Origin: Isosphaeraceae bacterium
Lineage (GTDB): Bacteria > Planctomycetota > Planctomycetia > Isosphaerales > Isosphaeraceae
DNA: 64,000 nt
Direction of reading: 5' to 3'
Assembly (NCBI GenBank): GCA_021324445.1
Contig: JAJPJC010000293.1
Coordinates: 1-64,000, forward strand
Position 1 is the first letter of the stretch. Every line of letters starts with the position of its first letter. The position numbers and the translations under genes are program-made. Shown here one piece after another: positions 34,323 to 42,910 of the stretch. The notes below the pieces were generated by a model that was not told the DNA's origin, searched no databases, and saw nothing but the letters and a program-made list of their open reading frames with translations.

Positions 34323-34515
34323 GGGAGGTATCCTCGAAGTCGTTGTCGGCCGGCGGCCGGAGTGAGGGAGAGCGCAGCGCATCCACCAACTGGGGTTCTA
34401 CCCAAGGGAATAAACCCCGGTGGGGTGCGTCGTGTATCGTCGTCGACACCGTATCGACTGCCGCCCGAGGGGACCTCGGGCAAAGGCCGGTCTTGATGCG
34501 ATGCGCGTCAACCCC

Positions 34516-35010
34516 TCATGGCTTCTGCAGTTTGGACTCGACCAGGAACAGTTGGGTCCCCGTCGAGGTCTTGAATTCCGCCGGGCGGCTCTTTCCGCTG
34601 AGGTCGTAACAGATCCGCAGCGTGTCGCCATTCCGCTCGTCGATGGCCAGGATCGTCTTACCCTTGTTCGGACCCTGGGTGCCGGTGATCTCCAGCGCCT
34701 TCGGATTCGCCGACGGATTCCGCTTGCAGGTTCCCCGATCGGGCTTGGTCCCGGCGGTCACCGGGTCCTGGTCGCCCTTGACCTCGAGCCGAATGGTGGT
34801 GCGGACCTCGTCGGGGAACTTCTTCCCTGCGAGTTCAGCCGCCGACGGCTGCCAGGTGCCTTCAAGGGCGTCGTGGTTGGCGTCGTCGCCCCAAGCGACC
34901 GACGTGCACCAAACGACCAGGGCGCAGGCGACGAACAGTGTGTGTTGTGCGTCATTGGATACCTCTTTCCGGGAATCTCCCTGGGAGATCGGGGCCAACC
35001 CTCGGGTCAT
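34516..35010 (-). CDS. Exported TIGR03067-domain protein with disturbed start
   Basis: The mature part is a lipocalin-like TIGR03067 domain: DALEGTWQPSAAELAGKKFP, IRLEVKGDQDPV, ITGTQGPNKGKTILAIDERN, then ICYDLSGKSRPAEF. The hydrophobic leader LFVACALVVWCTSVAWG is in this frame. The ATG with a proper ribosome site (GAGGT, ATG at 34955-34953) is two bases out of frame; removing one CA from the CACACAC tract at 34938-34944 would join them as MTHNTLFVACAL. As it stands, initiation must use an upstream codon (ATG at 35010 or GTG at 35025), putting about 25 extra residues before the leader. Either a slipped start, possibly switching, or a sequence error. Confidence 0.7.
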   Translation of the reverse strand: MTRGLAPISQGDSRKEVSNDAQHTLFVACALVVWCTSVAWGDDANHDALEGTWQPSAAELAGKKFPDEVRTTIRLEVKGDQDPVTAGTKPDRGTCKRNPSANPKALEITGTQGPNKGKTILAIDERNGDTLRICYDLSGKSRPAEFKTSTGTQLFLVESKLQKP

Positions 35011-35170
35011 GCCGTTGGCGTCCACGGATTGGAACCATCGCGCGGCTCTTGGTCAATACGCGTACACTGGTAGGCCCGGACTCACATCTCAGGAGGCGCG
35101 CAGCGCTCGATCCAGATCCATGGACCAGGCCCGGTCGGGGGCCGCTGCCGGGACGAGCCGCGTCCTCGCT

Positions 35171-36799
35171 TCAGCGGGCGGAGGCAGCAGACCCCATGAT
35201 CTGGTGGTAGATGGCGTTCCCCAGGGAATCGCCCAGGGACAGCCCTTCTGTCGAGTCGAACGAGTAATGAACGCCGAGCCAAACGCGGCTCCAGGCGTTC
35301 TCGAGCGCGGCGGCGCTGAAGCTGTCGAACGAGCGCGTGACGCCCGGTAACATGTCCGAGCCGATGGTGAAATGGATCTGGTCCGTGCCGTAGAAATCGG
35401 CGAGGATCGTGAAGACCGCCCCGCCGAAGGTCGCATGGCCGGAGACATAGCTCGGGAACGGCGGCGTAAAGCTCGGCTGGCCCGACGCGCCCGGAGAGCC
35501 CAGTGGCGTCCAGGTGGGGTCGGCGATGGTCGCCGGGTTGCCGTCGGTATTCGCCAGTTGAATCGCCGTGATGGGCCGCCAGAAGTTGTAGGTGTACTTG
35601 GCGTTCCAGGCCGCGATTGCCACATCGCCCATGGCGACATTGATCAGACCGAACAGGCGGGCGTTCTGAGCCAGGCTGTTGTGCTGCTGGAGAGCGAGGT
35701 CTTCCACGATCTGGTCGAAGTGGACAGGCGGAGTGCCGGTGGTGGGATCGTCGTAAGACCAGAAGAACGCGGCTTGCGTCTCATCGGGCGTGCGGGTCGT
35801 GCTGTTGAGGGCCCCGAGCGACTCGACCTGGTTGAGCGCCTCGGCGTATTCCGGGCTGTTCAGGGCTGGCGGCGGCGGGGGCAGGTAGGTCGCTGGCGAC
35901 TGGATGGCAAAGGGTTTGACGTTCCCCCAATCCGGCCCCCAGGCGACGGTGTAGGTCGGGGGCGTCGGGCGCCACTGGCCGGGGGCTGTCCCCGGGACAT
36001 AGGGCACGCTGACCGCGGAGCCGTCGTTGGTCCGCCACTTGATGATGCCATCGGCCACTTCGCGCCCGACCGCGATGCCGGCGTCACGGGCCGGCCCGGC
36101 CGGGATGGCTGCCAGTGACTGGGCCCTCGTGGTCTTGAACATCGGCGACAGGTTCGGATAAAGCGATGACAGGACCGTATACGCCGCCTCGGTCGCGGCC
36201 GCCTCGGGCGAGGCCCAGCTCGGCGCCGGCACGTGGATCTGGAAGACGGCATGGGTCCCTTCGATGTTGTTGACTGCGTCATACACAGCAGCCGACATCA
36301 TCGCCATCGTGCGACTCACCAATCCGACGTTGCTGACGTCCGCCTTGACCGCGTCGATCATGGTGTTGATCCAGGCGATGACGGCATCGCCGTGGGTCAT
36401 GGTCATCGTCGCTGAGGCCACGGCACCCGCCCGGTCCTTGGCATCGACGGTCAACACGTAGCTCCCAGGCGCCATGGCCACCCGGAACTGGTAGCGGCCG
36501 CCAAGCCCGGCGTGGGTCACGCGCGAGGTCTTACCGATCTCAAGCCGGACGCGCGCGCCGGGAAACGTGTGCCCGCGGACCAGCATGACTCGGTGGGTCG
36601 CCACGCCGTTGATCGTACCGTTGGCCTGGGCCGGCATCGTGATCGTAATGGTCGCCGACGTCTTCAAAGCCGGTGCGGCCACTGCCGCCGGGCTGCCTGG
36701 CAGGATCGACAGCGCCCACCGCCTTTCAAGCCATTCGGTGGAAGGACTTCGCCTGTTACGACTTGCCGTGGCTACCCGCCCGGGTTGTAACAGCTTCAT
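35171..36799 (-). CDS. Exported vanadium-dependent haloperoxidase-type protein
   Basis: A 542-residue member of the PAP2/haloperoxidase superfamily, which oxidises halides with H2O2 or hydrolyses phosphoesters. The ATG at 36799 has AGGAGG seven bases upstream. The N-terminus carries a basic leader with STEWLERRWAL, of the LExR type common on exported planctomycete proteins, then an Ig-like beta domain to about residue 140. The vanadate/phosphate ligands are visible: Lys and Arg in WNAKYTYNFWRPITAI, the PSYVSGHATFGGAV loop, and Arg plus His in SRVWLGVHYSFDSTEG. Size and the extended N-terminal half match bacterial vanadium haloperoxidase homologues. Whether it is a peroxidase or phosphatase is unresolved. 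Confidence 0.88.
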   Translation of the reverse strand: MKLLQPGRVATASRNRRSPSTEWLERRWALSILPGSPAAVAAPALKTSATITITMPAQANGTINGVATHRVMLVRGHTFPGARVRLEIGKTSRVTHAGLGGRYQFRVAMAPGSYVLTVDAKDRAGAVASATMTMTHGDAVIAWINTMIDAVKADVSNVGLVSRTMAMMSAAVYDAVNNIEGTHAVFQIHVPAPSWASPEAAATEAAYTVLSSLYPNLSPMFKTTRAQSLAAIPAGPARDAGIAVGREVADGIIKWRTNDGSAVSVPYVPGTAPGQWRPTPPTYTVAWGPDWGNVKPFAIQSPATYLPPPPPALNSPEYAEALNQVESLGALNSTTRTPDETQAAFFWSYDDPTTGTPPVHFDQIVEDLALQQHNSLAQNARLFGLINVAMGDVAIAAWNAKYTYNFWRPITAIQLANTDGNPATIADPTWTPLGSPGASGQPSFTPPFPSYVSGHATFGGAVFTILADFYGTDQIHFTIGSDMLPGVTRSFDSFSAAALENAWSRVWLGVHYSFDSTEGLSLGDSLGNAIYHQIMGSAASAR

Positions 36800-37252
36800 G
36801 AGGAGCACCTCCTGGTGAGCTTCTGGATTATGCCGGTGGCGGCGCCCGTGGGTCTGACCGGGCGTCGCGAACACGAATATGAGGCAAGCACGCGGGAATT
36901 GCCAGTTGCCGCCACACGACGGGCGCGTGGAAGTGCCCGCGTCTTGAATGCATTGAAGAATGGCAGCGAGTGCCCTTGAAGTCAAGGAGCCGGGGTTGGG
37001 GCCGAAACGGGGGCCGAAACGGGGACATTGCTGGACCACCCGGGAGGCTGGGTAATCTGGGGATGCGGCCTCTCCCTCGCTCGTGAACTCGGGTGCCCTC
37101 TGCCACGGCCCGCTCACGCCTCACTGGGCGACTGGACTTGCCGCGTCCTCCGCCCGGCGATCATGGGGGGAGGCCGACCTGGGGAGACTGGATCATTCGA
37201 GAAGTGTTGATCAGCAAGGGCGCACTCGACCGAGACGAGCCGACGACCGAGC
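36800..37252. other. Intergenic region
   Basis: About 450 bases between the haloperoxidase-type gene start and the remains of the PIN toxin. No gene or clear promoter pair was recognised; the haloperoxidase promoter should lie here. Confidence 0.4.
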
Positions 37253-37701
37253 TCAAGGCGTGATGACCGCCAAGCCCTCGAGGATTGCCACATCGCAAAG
37301 CCTCTGATCGGCGCAGACGAAATGATCGACCGGGAACGAACGATGCGGATGGAGGGCGGCCGCCAACTGGATCGCGTCGAGCGTGCGAAGCTGGCGGCTC
37401 ATCGCCTGCTTGCCGACGAGGTCCCTGCCACATGGAAGTGGATGTTCAGGATCGGGATGAGCCTCACCACCCGGTTCCTGACGTCGGCGAGGAACCGTCG
37501 GCGACGGACACCCAAGTCGGTGACCGAGAAGAGACCGGTCCTGACCTTGCCCGCGAACCCTGAAAGCATCTCGACGGTCGCGAGGCGGGAGATGAAGAAC
37601 TCGGAGCCGGCCTCGCCCAGGATCCGCCGCACGTCCGGCGTCCCGGCCTCGGCGTGGTCGTTCTTGACAGGGGCACTGGTGTCGAAGAAGTAGCGAGGCA
37701 T
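37253..37701 (-). pseudogene. Frameshifted PIN-domain (VapC-type) toxin
   Basis: A PIN ribonuclease of about 150 codons split by one shift. The first part reads MPRYFFDTSAPVKNDHAEAG, with the first catalytic Asp, then FFISRLATVEMLSGFAGKVR. After HFHVA the open frame ends quickly, but the next frame continues DLVGKQAMSRQLRTLDAIQL, AAALHPHRSFPVDHFVCADQ and RLCDVAILEGLAVITP, with the downstream acidic residues (LDAIQLA, FVCADQRL). One base is missing at the CCC run 37423-37425 on the plus strand. SAPVKND where SALVKxY is usual suggests further decay. The ATG overlaps the antitoxin stop by one base. Confidence 0.8.
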
Positions 37702-37982
37702 CAGAAACGCTCCGCTCGCTCTTCCTCGATGATGACCTGGGACATGGAGCCGGGGATCCTGGAGGTTGCCTTCAGCACCTCCTCGAGCGTGATACGATCG
37801 TCACCCTCGCGTGCGCAATACCCGATGAATTCGTGGTCGATCAGCTCTTCCAGGTCAGGCCGCTCCCGGTCTCGAAGGGACTCCAGAGCCGCCTTGACCA
37901 CCGCCTCCTCGGAGGCGAACTCGCCGCTCCGCACCTTCTCCCGGACGAAGTCTTTGAGGTCCTTCTTGAGGGAGAATCTCAT
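37701..37982 (-). CDS. ParD/CopG-type antitoxin of the PIN toxin locus
   Basis: 93 residues from the ATG at 37982; upstream in-frame codons give a non-conserved extension. The first half is a ribbon-helix-helix-like DNA-binding unit: MRFSLKKDLKDFVREKVRSG, EFASEEAVVKAALESLRDRE. The second half (RPDLEELIDHEFIGYCAREG, then ITLEEVLKATSRIPGS) would bind the toxin. The stop overlaps the PIN toxin start (TGATG), the typical antitoxin-first arrangement. The frame is intact although the toxin is broken. Confidence 0.8.
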   Translation of the reverse strand: MRFSLKKDLKDFVREKVRSGEFASEEAVVKAALESLRDRERPDLEELIDHEFIGYCAREGDDRITLEEVLKATSRIPGSMSQVIIEEERAERF

Positions 37983-38090
37983 CGTGCTCGTCCCGCAGAC
38001 TCGGCCTCGGCGGGCGACCATGTCCTGGACCATCCTACCACAATGGAGAGGGATCGGACTCACCATCCCCGGACCGGGGCCGGCATGGGC

Positions 38091-39428
38091 TCACTTCTTC
38101 CGACATCCGCCCGATCCATCGGCGGATTCCGGCGGCGCGTCGTCGCCGCGCCGATAATCCCGACCTCGGAACCGTTCGGGCAGGCAGGGCATCTCCGCGC
38201 GGGCGGCGGGATCGTCGTGGACGTAGCGGTAACCCTGGCCGTAGCCGGCTCCCTTCATCAGCGGCGTCACCGCGTTGCGGAGATGGAGCGGCACCGGCTC
38301 GCGTGCCGAGTCGGCCGCATCGGCGGCCGCGGCCTGGTAGGCCGTCTTGACCAGGTTCGACTTCGGGGCCTGGGCGAGGTAGATGGTGGCCTGGGCCAGG
38401 GGGAAGAGGGCCTCCGGCAAGCCGATCAGGTGCGTGATCTGCGCCGCGGCCGACGCCTGGACGATCGCCTGCGGATCGGCCAGGCCGACGTCCTCGGAAG
38501 CCAGGATGCAGAGCCGACGTGCGATGAACATCGGGTCGGCTCCCCCCTCGATCATCCGCGCCAGCCAGTACAGGGCGGCGTTGGCGTCGGAGTTCCGCAG
38601 CGACTTGATGAACGCCGAGATCAGGTTGTAGAACTCTTCTCCCCCCTTGTCGTAGGCGAACCGCGCCCGGCCCAGGGCCTCGACGAGAGTCGGCCAGCCC
38701 ACGAGGCGGGAGCCGTCCGCATCGGGCTCGGTCGCGTGCACGGCCGCCTCCAGGGCCGCCAAGGCCACCCGTGCATCGCCCTCCGCGACCCGAGCCAGTC
38801 GATCCAGCACCTCCTCGGCAACCGTCGGCCGAAGTGCGGCGAGGCCGCGTTCCGGGTCGGTCAATGCCCGGCGGAGGATGGTGCGGAGGTCCTCCTCCGT
38901 GAGCGGGTTCAGCGTGACGACCCGGCAGCGCGACAGGAGCGCCGCGTTGACCTCGAACGAGGGGTTCTCCGTCGTCGCGCCGATCAGCGTGATCGTCCCC
39001 TCCTCGACCGCCGGGAGCAGGGCGTCCTGCTGGGCCTTGTTGAACCGGTGGATCTCGTCGAGGAACAGGATCGTGCGATTCCCCCGCCGCCGCGCCGCCT
39101 TGGCCTCGGTGATCGTCTGGCGCACCTCCTTCACGCCCGATCCAACCGCCGAGAGGGCGACGAACCGCGCATCGACGAGCCGGGCAAGCAGCCGGGCCAG
39201 CGTCGTCTTGCCGGTCCCGGGCCCGCCCCAGAGGATCAAGGAGGGCAGGGGACCACCCCCCTCGATCAACCGGCGCACGAGCCGCCCCCGGCCGAGGAGA
39301 TGCTCCTGGCCGACGAACTCCTCCAGGCTCCGCGGCCGCATTCGCTCGGCGAGAGGAGCGTCGGGACCGACCGACTCGGCGACCTCGTCGGGATCGTCAA
39401 AGAGACTCTTCGTCTCGTGCCTCGCCAT
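38091..39428 (-). CDS. rarA: Replication-associated recombination protein A, AAA+ ATPase
   Basis: RarA/MgsA acts at stalled replication forks and at the ends of DNA clamp-loader-like complexes. 445 residues from the ATG at 39428 (GAGG seven bases upstream), standard length. Motifs: PLAERMRPRSLEEFVGQEHL at the start, Walker A GGPGTGKTTLARLL, Walker B ILFLDEIHRFNKAQQD, sensor 1 TLIGATTENPSFEVN, and the arginine finger region LLSRCRVVTLNPLT. The tetramerisation part contains EFYNLISAFIKSLRNSDANA and ALYWLARMIEGGADPMFIAR, both nearly invariant. A single gene; divergent from nothing nearby and followed by the antitoxin/PIN locus. Confidence 0.96.
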   Translation of the reverse strand: MARHETKSLFDDPDEVAESVGPDAPLAERMRPRSLEEFVGQEHLLGRGRLVRRLIEGGGPLPSLILWGGPGTGKTTLARLLARLVDARFVALSAVGSGVKEVRQTITEAKAARRRGNRTILFLDEIHRFNKAQQDALLPAVEEGTITLIGATTENPSFEVNAALLSRCRVVTLNPLTEEDLRTILRRALTDPERGLAALRPTVAEEVLDRLARVAEGDARVALAALEAAVHATEPDADGSRLVGWPTLVEALGRARFAYDKGGEEFYNLISAFIKSLRNSDANAALYWLARMIEGGADPMFIARRLCILASEDVGLADPQAIVQASAAAQITHLIGLPEALFPLAQATIYLAQAPKSNLVKTAYQAAAADAADSAREPVPLHLRNAVTPLMKGAGYGQGYRYVHDDPAARAEMPCLPERFRGRDYRRGDDAPPESADGSGGCRKK

Positions 39429-39625
39429 GGCGAACCTCGTGCTGGGCTCTCGGCCGGATTTGCTGACTGGGCGTACACATTCTAACACAGTCACCCGGCG
39501 CATGGAGACTCTCGATGAAGATTCACCTGGCGATTTCGAGATGATCATGGCTGCGCTCGGGTACACCGATCTGCGAGCTGAGGGAGCGCGCCGTGCGAGG
39601 ATTGGAGGCTGGAGGGGCTCGGTTC

Positions 39626-41344
39626 CTACTTCTTGCTTGCTGCCGCACCAGGCCGGGTGGTGAGCCACGGCCACTCCGTCTTCGCATCAAACCCCGCGAT
39701 CGGGGCTGTGGCGACTCGGGTCGTTCGAGGCTCTCGGGCCGTCTTGCCGGTGACGTGAAATGGACCAGGACAGGCGCCGTCGCCGGCTGAAATCTCCAGG
39801 GTCACTGACCGCGCCGAGGCATCACCGGGCTTCGAGGTTGCCGGCGTCACCGAGACGCCCGCGGGCAAGTCCTCGGCGGTGATCTCGATCGGGCCGACAT
39901 CGCCGTCCTTGCGCTGGATCGCCACGGCGATCTTCGACGGCTTTCCGGGAGTCACCTCGAATCGATCTGCGGGCAGCGTGAGGGCGAAGTCGGGCCCGGG
40001 GGCCAGCACACTCAACAGGTAGGCGAAACGTGGACCGCCGCGGCCGTTGAGGTCGCGCACCACCAAGCGGTATTCTCCATCGGCCGGCGCGGTGAACGAC
40101 CGTTCGAGGTCGCGGCTGTTCCGGCCGGTGTCGTCCGCCTCGGCCAGGAGCTTGCCGTCCGCGCCGAGGATCCGAAGCACGGGATCCAGCGGCATGCCGA
40201 GGGCCCGGGCCTCGACGCGGAAGACGCGCCGGTCATCCTTCCGGAGCGTGAGCCGGAAGGCATCCTGGTCGCCCGGCGGGTCGATCCGGCCGCTGAGCGC
40301 GACGTGGCTCGCGATCGACTGCGGTCGCGCCAGGTCGTTGGGCTCGTTCTCGACCCCCGCCGCGAACGGGACCCGGCGAACCTCGGCCGTGCCGGTCAAG
40401 GATGGGTGGAACAGACGAACCAGGTCCCCGACATCGCCCGACGGAATCGTCAGGAGGCGGGCTGACTCGGGGATGTTCCACCCGGCGGCCTCGACCTCCT
40501 GAGGGCCCTCGCGGCCGACGGCCAGGGGGAAGGCATGATCGAGGAATCCGCCGGTCGTGAGCGTCAGGCGATAGATGAAGGTGCTGCCGCCGGCAAATTG
40601 GATCCGGCTATCCGGCTTGTCCGGGAAAGCGAAGAGGCGGACGATGTACGTCCCCGAAGCCGGCGCGTCGAAGATGATCCGGGGGTCGCGGCCGACGTCA
40701 TCATCGTTCTGAGCCAGGACGAACCCTTGCGGCGAGACGACCTGGAGCACGGCGTCCATGGGCGAGCCGAGGGCTCGGTTCGCCGCCAGGTCGGCGACGA
40801 GGGTTTCTCCCTGGAGAAGCGAGACGGCGAATCCATCCACATCGCCCGGTTTGGCCAGCCGGCCGTTGATCGTGACCGACGCGGCGTCCAGGCGTTGAGG
40901 GGCCTGGGGCTCGTCGTTGGGCTCGGCCTCGAGGACTTCCGGCATCTCGCCGATGACGAACGGCCGCAACGCGGTCGCGCCCTCAGCGTCGTGGAGCCGC
41001 AACCAGCGCACGCCCGGCTCGGCGTCGCGGGCCACGGCGATCGACAGCTTGCCCTTCGCCTTCTGGGCCCGGATCACCACGCCCTGACCCTCGACCCAGC
41101 CCTGCACCGGCCAGTGGTCGAACGTCCCGGTGGCTTCGACGTCTACAGTCTGCCCGCGCGCGGCGCCGGGGGGGAAGAGGGCGATCAGGGTCGGCGGCTT
41201 GGCCATCGCGTGCCGCGGCCCGAGCAGGACGATAGCTCCGAGGAGCGCGATCCGGGCGTTCCTCATCAAAGTCGTCGCGGCGGAAACCCCTGCCTTCCGG
41301 CATGAGGAGCCGCGCCCCCCCGAAAAGCCATTCCGATTGACCAT
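39626..41344 (-). CDS. Exported protein with pre-peptidase C-terminal (PPC) domains
   Basis: 572 residues from the ATG at 41344; the ATG at 41266 (MRNARIALLGAIVLL) gives a more standard signal peptide and may be the true start. After an Ig-like opening (LIALFPPGAARGQTVDVEAT) there are two PPC-type domains, each with the E-PND motif: VLEAEPNDEPQAPQRLDAAS to about residue 260, and VENEPNDLARPQSIASHVAL to about 470. Each contains the GDVDGFAVSLLQGE or GDQDAFRLTLRKDD strand. The C-terminal part is another beta domain. It follows the DUF1549/1553 and DUF1501 genes on the same strand, the arrangement repeated across planctomycete genomes. The ligand is unknown. Confidence 0.85.
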   Translation of the reverse strand: MVNRNGFSGGRGSSCRKAGVSAATTLMRNARIALLGAIVLLGPRHAMAKPPTLIALFPPGAARGQTVDVEATGTFDHWPVQGWVEGQGVVIRAQKAKGKLSIAVARDAEPGVRWLRLHDAEGATALRPFVIGEMPEVLEAEPNDEPQAPQRLDAASVTINGRLAKPGDVDGFAVSLLQGETLVADLAANRALGSPMDAVLQVVSPQGFVLAQNDDDVGRDPRIIFDAPASGTYIVRLFAFPDKPDSRIQFAGGSTFIYRLTLTTGGFLDHAFPLAVGREGPQEVEAAGWNIPESARLLTIPSGDVGDLVRLFHPSLTGTAEVRRVPFAAGVENEPNDLARPQSIASHVALSGRIDPPGDQDAFRLTLRKDDRRVFRVEARALGMPLDPVLRILGADGKLLAEADDTGRNSRDLERSFTAPADGEYRLVVRDLNGRGGPRFAYLLSVLAPGPDFALTLPADRFEVTPGKPSKIAVAIQRKDGDVGPIEITAEDLPAGVSVTPATSKPGDASARSVTLEISAGDGACPGPFHVTGKTAREPRTTRVATAPIAGFDAKTEWPWLTTRPGAAASKK

Positions 41345-41359
41345 CGAGGCCCCTTTTTC

Positions 41360-41461
41360 TTCACCGCAGAGACCGCAGGGATCGCGGAGCGGAAAGCAGA
41401 GACCGACGACCCGAAACCTGGGATCGTTCTCGGTCGGGATCTCTGCGGGCTCTGCGGTGAA
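41360..41461. repeat. Inverted repeat with 19-base arms
   Basis: TTCACCGCAGAGACCGCAG (41360-41378) and CTGCGGGCTCTGCGGTGAA (41443-41461) pair at 18 of 19 positions, with a 64-base interior. It sits between the PPC-domain gene and the DUF1501 gene. Sequences of this ACCGCAGAG type are often dispersed repeats; it could also make a long transcribed stem within the operon. Confidence 0.65.
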
Positions 41462-41535
41462 AGATCCTCTTCCCGTCTCAAGCCTTCGGTGGCCAGGGTG
41501 ATCCGGAAATCCCCGCCCGTCAGGGCTGGGGAAGC

Positions 41536-42855
41536 TTAACCCATCAGCTCCCGGATCGGAGTCGGGTCGCTGACCAGTTGCACGGGGCGTCCGCTGGGTG
41601 TGTGCAGGATCTTGGCCGGATCGATGCCGAGCTTGGTGTAGACCGTGGCCGCGAAGTTCTCGGGCGCGAGGATGCGCTCGGTGGCGGCGTAGCCTCGGGC
41701 GTCGGTCGCGCCGACGACCTGGCCGCCGGGGGTGCCGCAGCCGGCGAACAGGACCGACATTGCATTGGACCAGTGGTCGCGCCCCGCGCGCTTGTTGATC
41801 TTGGGGGTGCGGCCGAACTCGCCCAGCGCGACGACCAGCGTGGTCGCGAGCAGACCGCGCCGATCCAGGTCGTCGATCAGCTCGGCGATCGCGGCTTCGA
41901 ATCCACCCATCCGCTGCTTGAAGGACTTGAAGATGTCTTCATGGTGGTCCCAGCCTCCCTCGTAGAGGGTGATGAAGGGCACGCCGGCCTCCACCAAACG
42001 GCGGGCGAGCAGGCAGCGCTGGCCGACGGGAGTCCGGCCGTAGGCATCGCGGACCTTGGCGGGCTCGGAGCCGATGTCAAAGGCGCGCTGCGCCTGCGGC
42101 GAGGACATCAGGTCATATCCCTGCTCGTAGTAGGCATCCAGCGCGACGGCGGGGTCCGCCGCCGCCTGGTCGGTGAAGCGGCGGAAGCGATCGACGCGGG
42201 CTTTGAGGTCGAGGCGGCGCGCCATCCGCGCATCGTCCACACCTCGGGGCGGCGCCACATCCCGGACGCGGAAATCTTTGCTGTTGGGATTGTCGGGTAC
42301 GACAAAGGGGGCGTACTTCGCCCCCAGGAAGTTGGGCCCGCCCGACCGCGACATGCGCGGGATCGAGAAATACGGAGGCAAACCGCCCGCGGCCCCGCGC
42401 TCGTGGGCCGTGACCGAGCCCAGGCTGGGGTGGAAACTGACGAACGCCCCGCAGCCGACCGGGATCCGCGTCGGGGCACCGGTCATCATGTAATGGTTGC
42501 CGGCGCCGTGATTCCCTTGATTGTGGCGGATCGACCGCACGATCGCCAGCTTGTCGGCGATCGCCGCCAGCCGTTTCATCGGCTCGGAGAAGAACACGCC
42601 CGGGAGCTTGGTCGCGATCGGCGCGAATTCGCCGCGGATCTCCTTGGGTGCGCCCGGTTTGGGATCGAACGTCTCATAATGGCTGGGGCCGCCGTCCATC
42701 CAGATGAGGATGCAGCTCGTCGGCCGGGCCTGCCCGGTCCCCGCCACCCCGCGCAGCCGCAGGGCGTCGACCAGCCCGCCGCCGATCAGGGCACTCAGGC
42801 CCAGCCGGATGCAGTCGCGACGGGTCACCGACTCGCAGTTCGAGTAGTACGCCAT
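41536..42855 (-). CDS. Tat-exported DUF1501 protein
   Basis: 439 residues from the ATG at 42855 (GAGG seven bases upstream). A twin-arginine leader is at the N-terminus (SVTRRDCIRLGLSALIGGGL). The family is related to alkaline phosphatase/sulfatase-type folds: the metal-site opening SCILIWMDGGPSHYETFDPK, IRHNQGNHGAGNHYMMTG, the ITLYEGGWDHHEDIFKSFK segment, and TTLVVALGEFGRTPKINKRA with the closing GRDHWSNAMSVLFAG. DUF1501 genes nearly always follow DUF1549/DUF1553 genes in planctomycetes, as here (55 bases apart). The pair is thought to act on exported polysaccharides or sulfated compounds, but this is inference. Confidence 0.93.
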   Translation of the reverse strand: MAYYSNCESVTRRDCIRLGLSALIGGGLVDALRLRGVAGTGQARPTSCILIWMDGGPSHYETFDPKPGAPKEIRGEFAPIATKLPGVFFSEPMKRLAAIADKLAIVRSIRHNQGNHGAGNHYMMTGAPTRIPVGCGAFVSFHPSLGSVTAHERGAAGGLPPYFSIPRMSRSGGPNFLGAKYAPFVVPDNPNSKDFRVRDVAPPRGVDDARMARRLDLKARVDRFRRFTDQAAADPAVALDAYYEQGYDLMSSPQAQRAFDIGSEPAKVRDAYGRTPVGQRCLLARRLVEAGVPFITLYEGGWDHHEDIFKSFKQRMGGFEAAIAELIDDLDRRGLLATTLVVALGEFGRTPKINKRAGRDHWSNAMSVLFAGCGTPGGQVVGATDARGYAATERILAPENFAATVYTKLGIDPAKILHTPSGRPVQLVSDPTPIRELMG

Positions 42856-42910
42856 GGGACGCCTCACCTCTTGGGATCACGAGCACGCGGGGTTTCGGAT
42901 TCCCACAGGA

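Noticed and set aside
37833-39485. Plus-strand open frame opposite rarA
   Set aside because: RarA motifs are complete on the minus strand; the plus frame has no domain.
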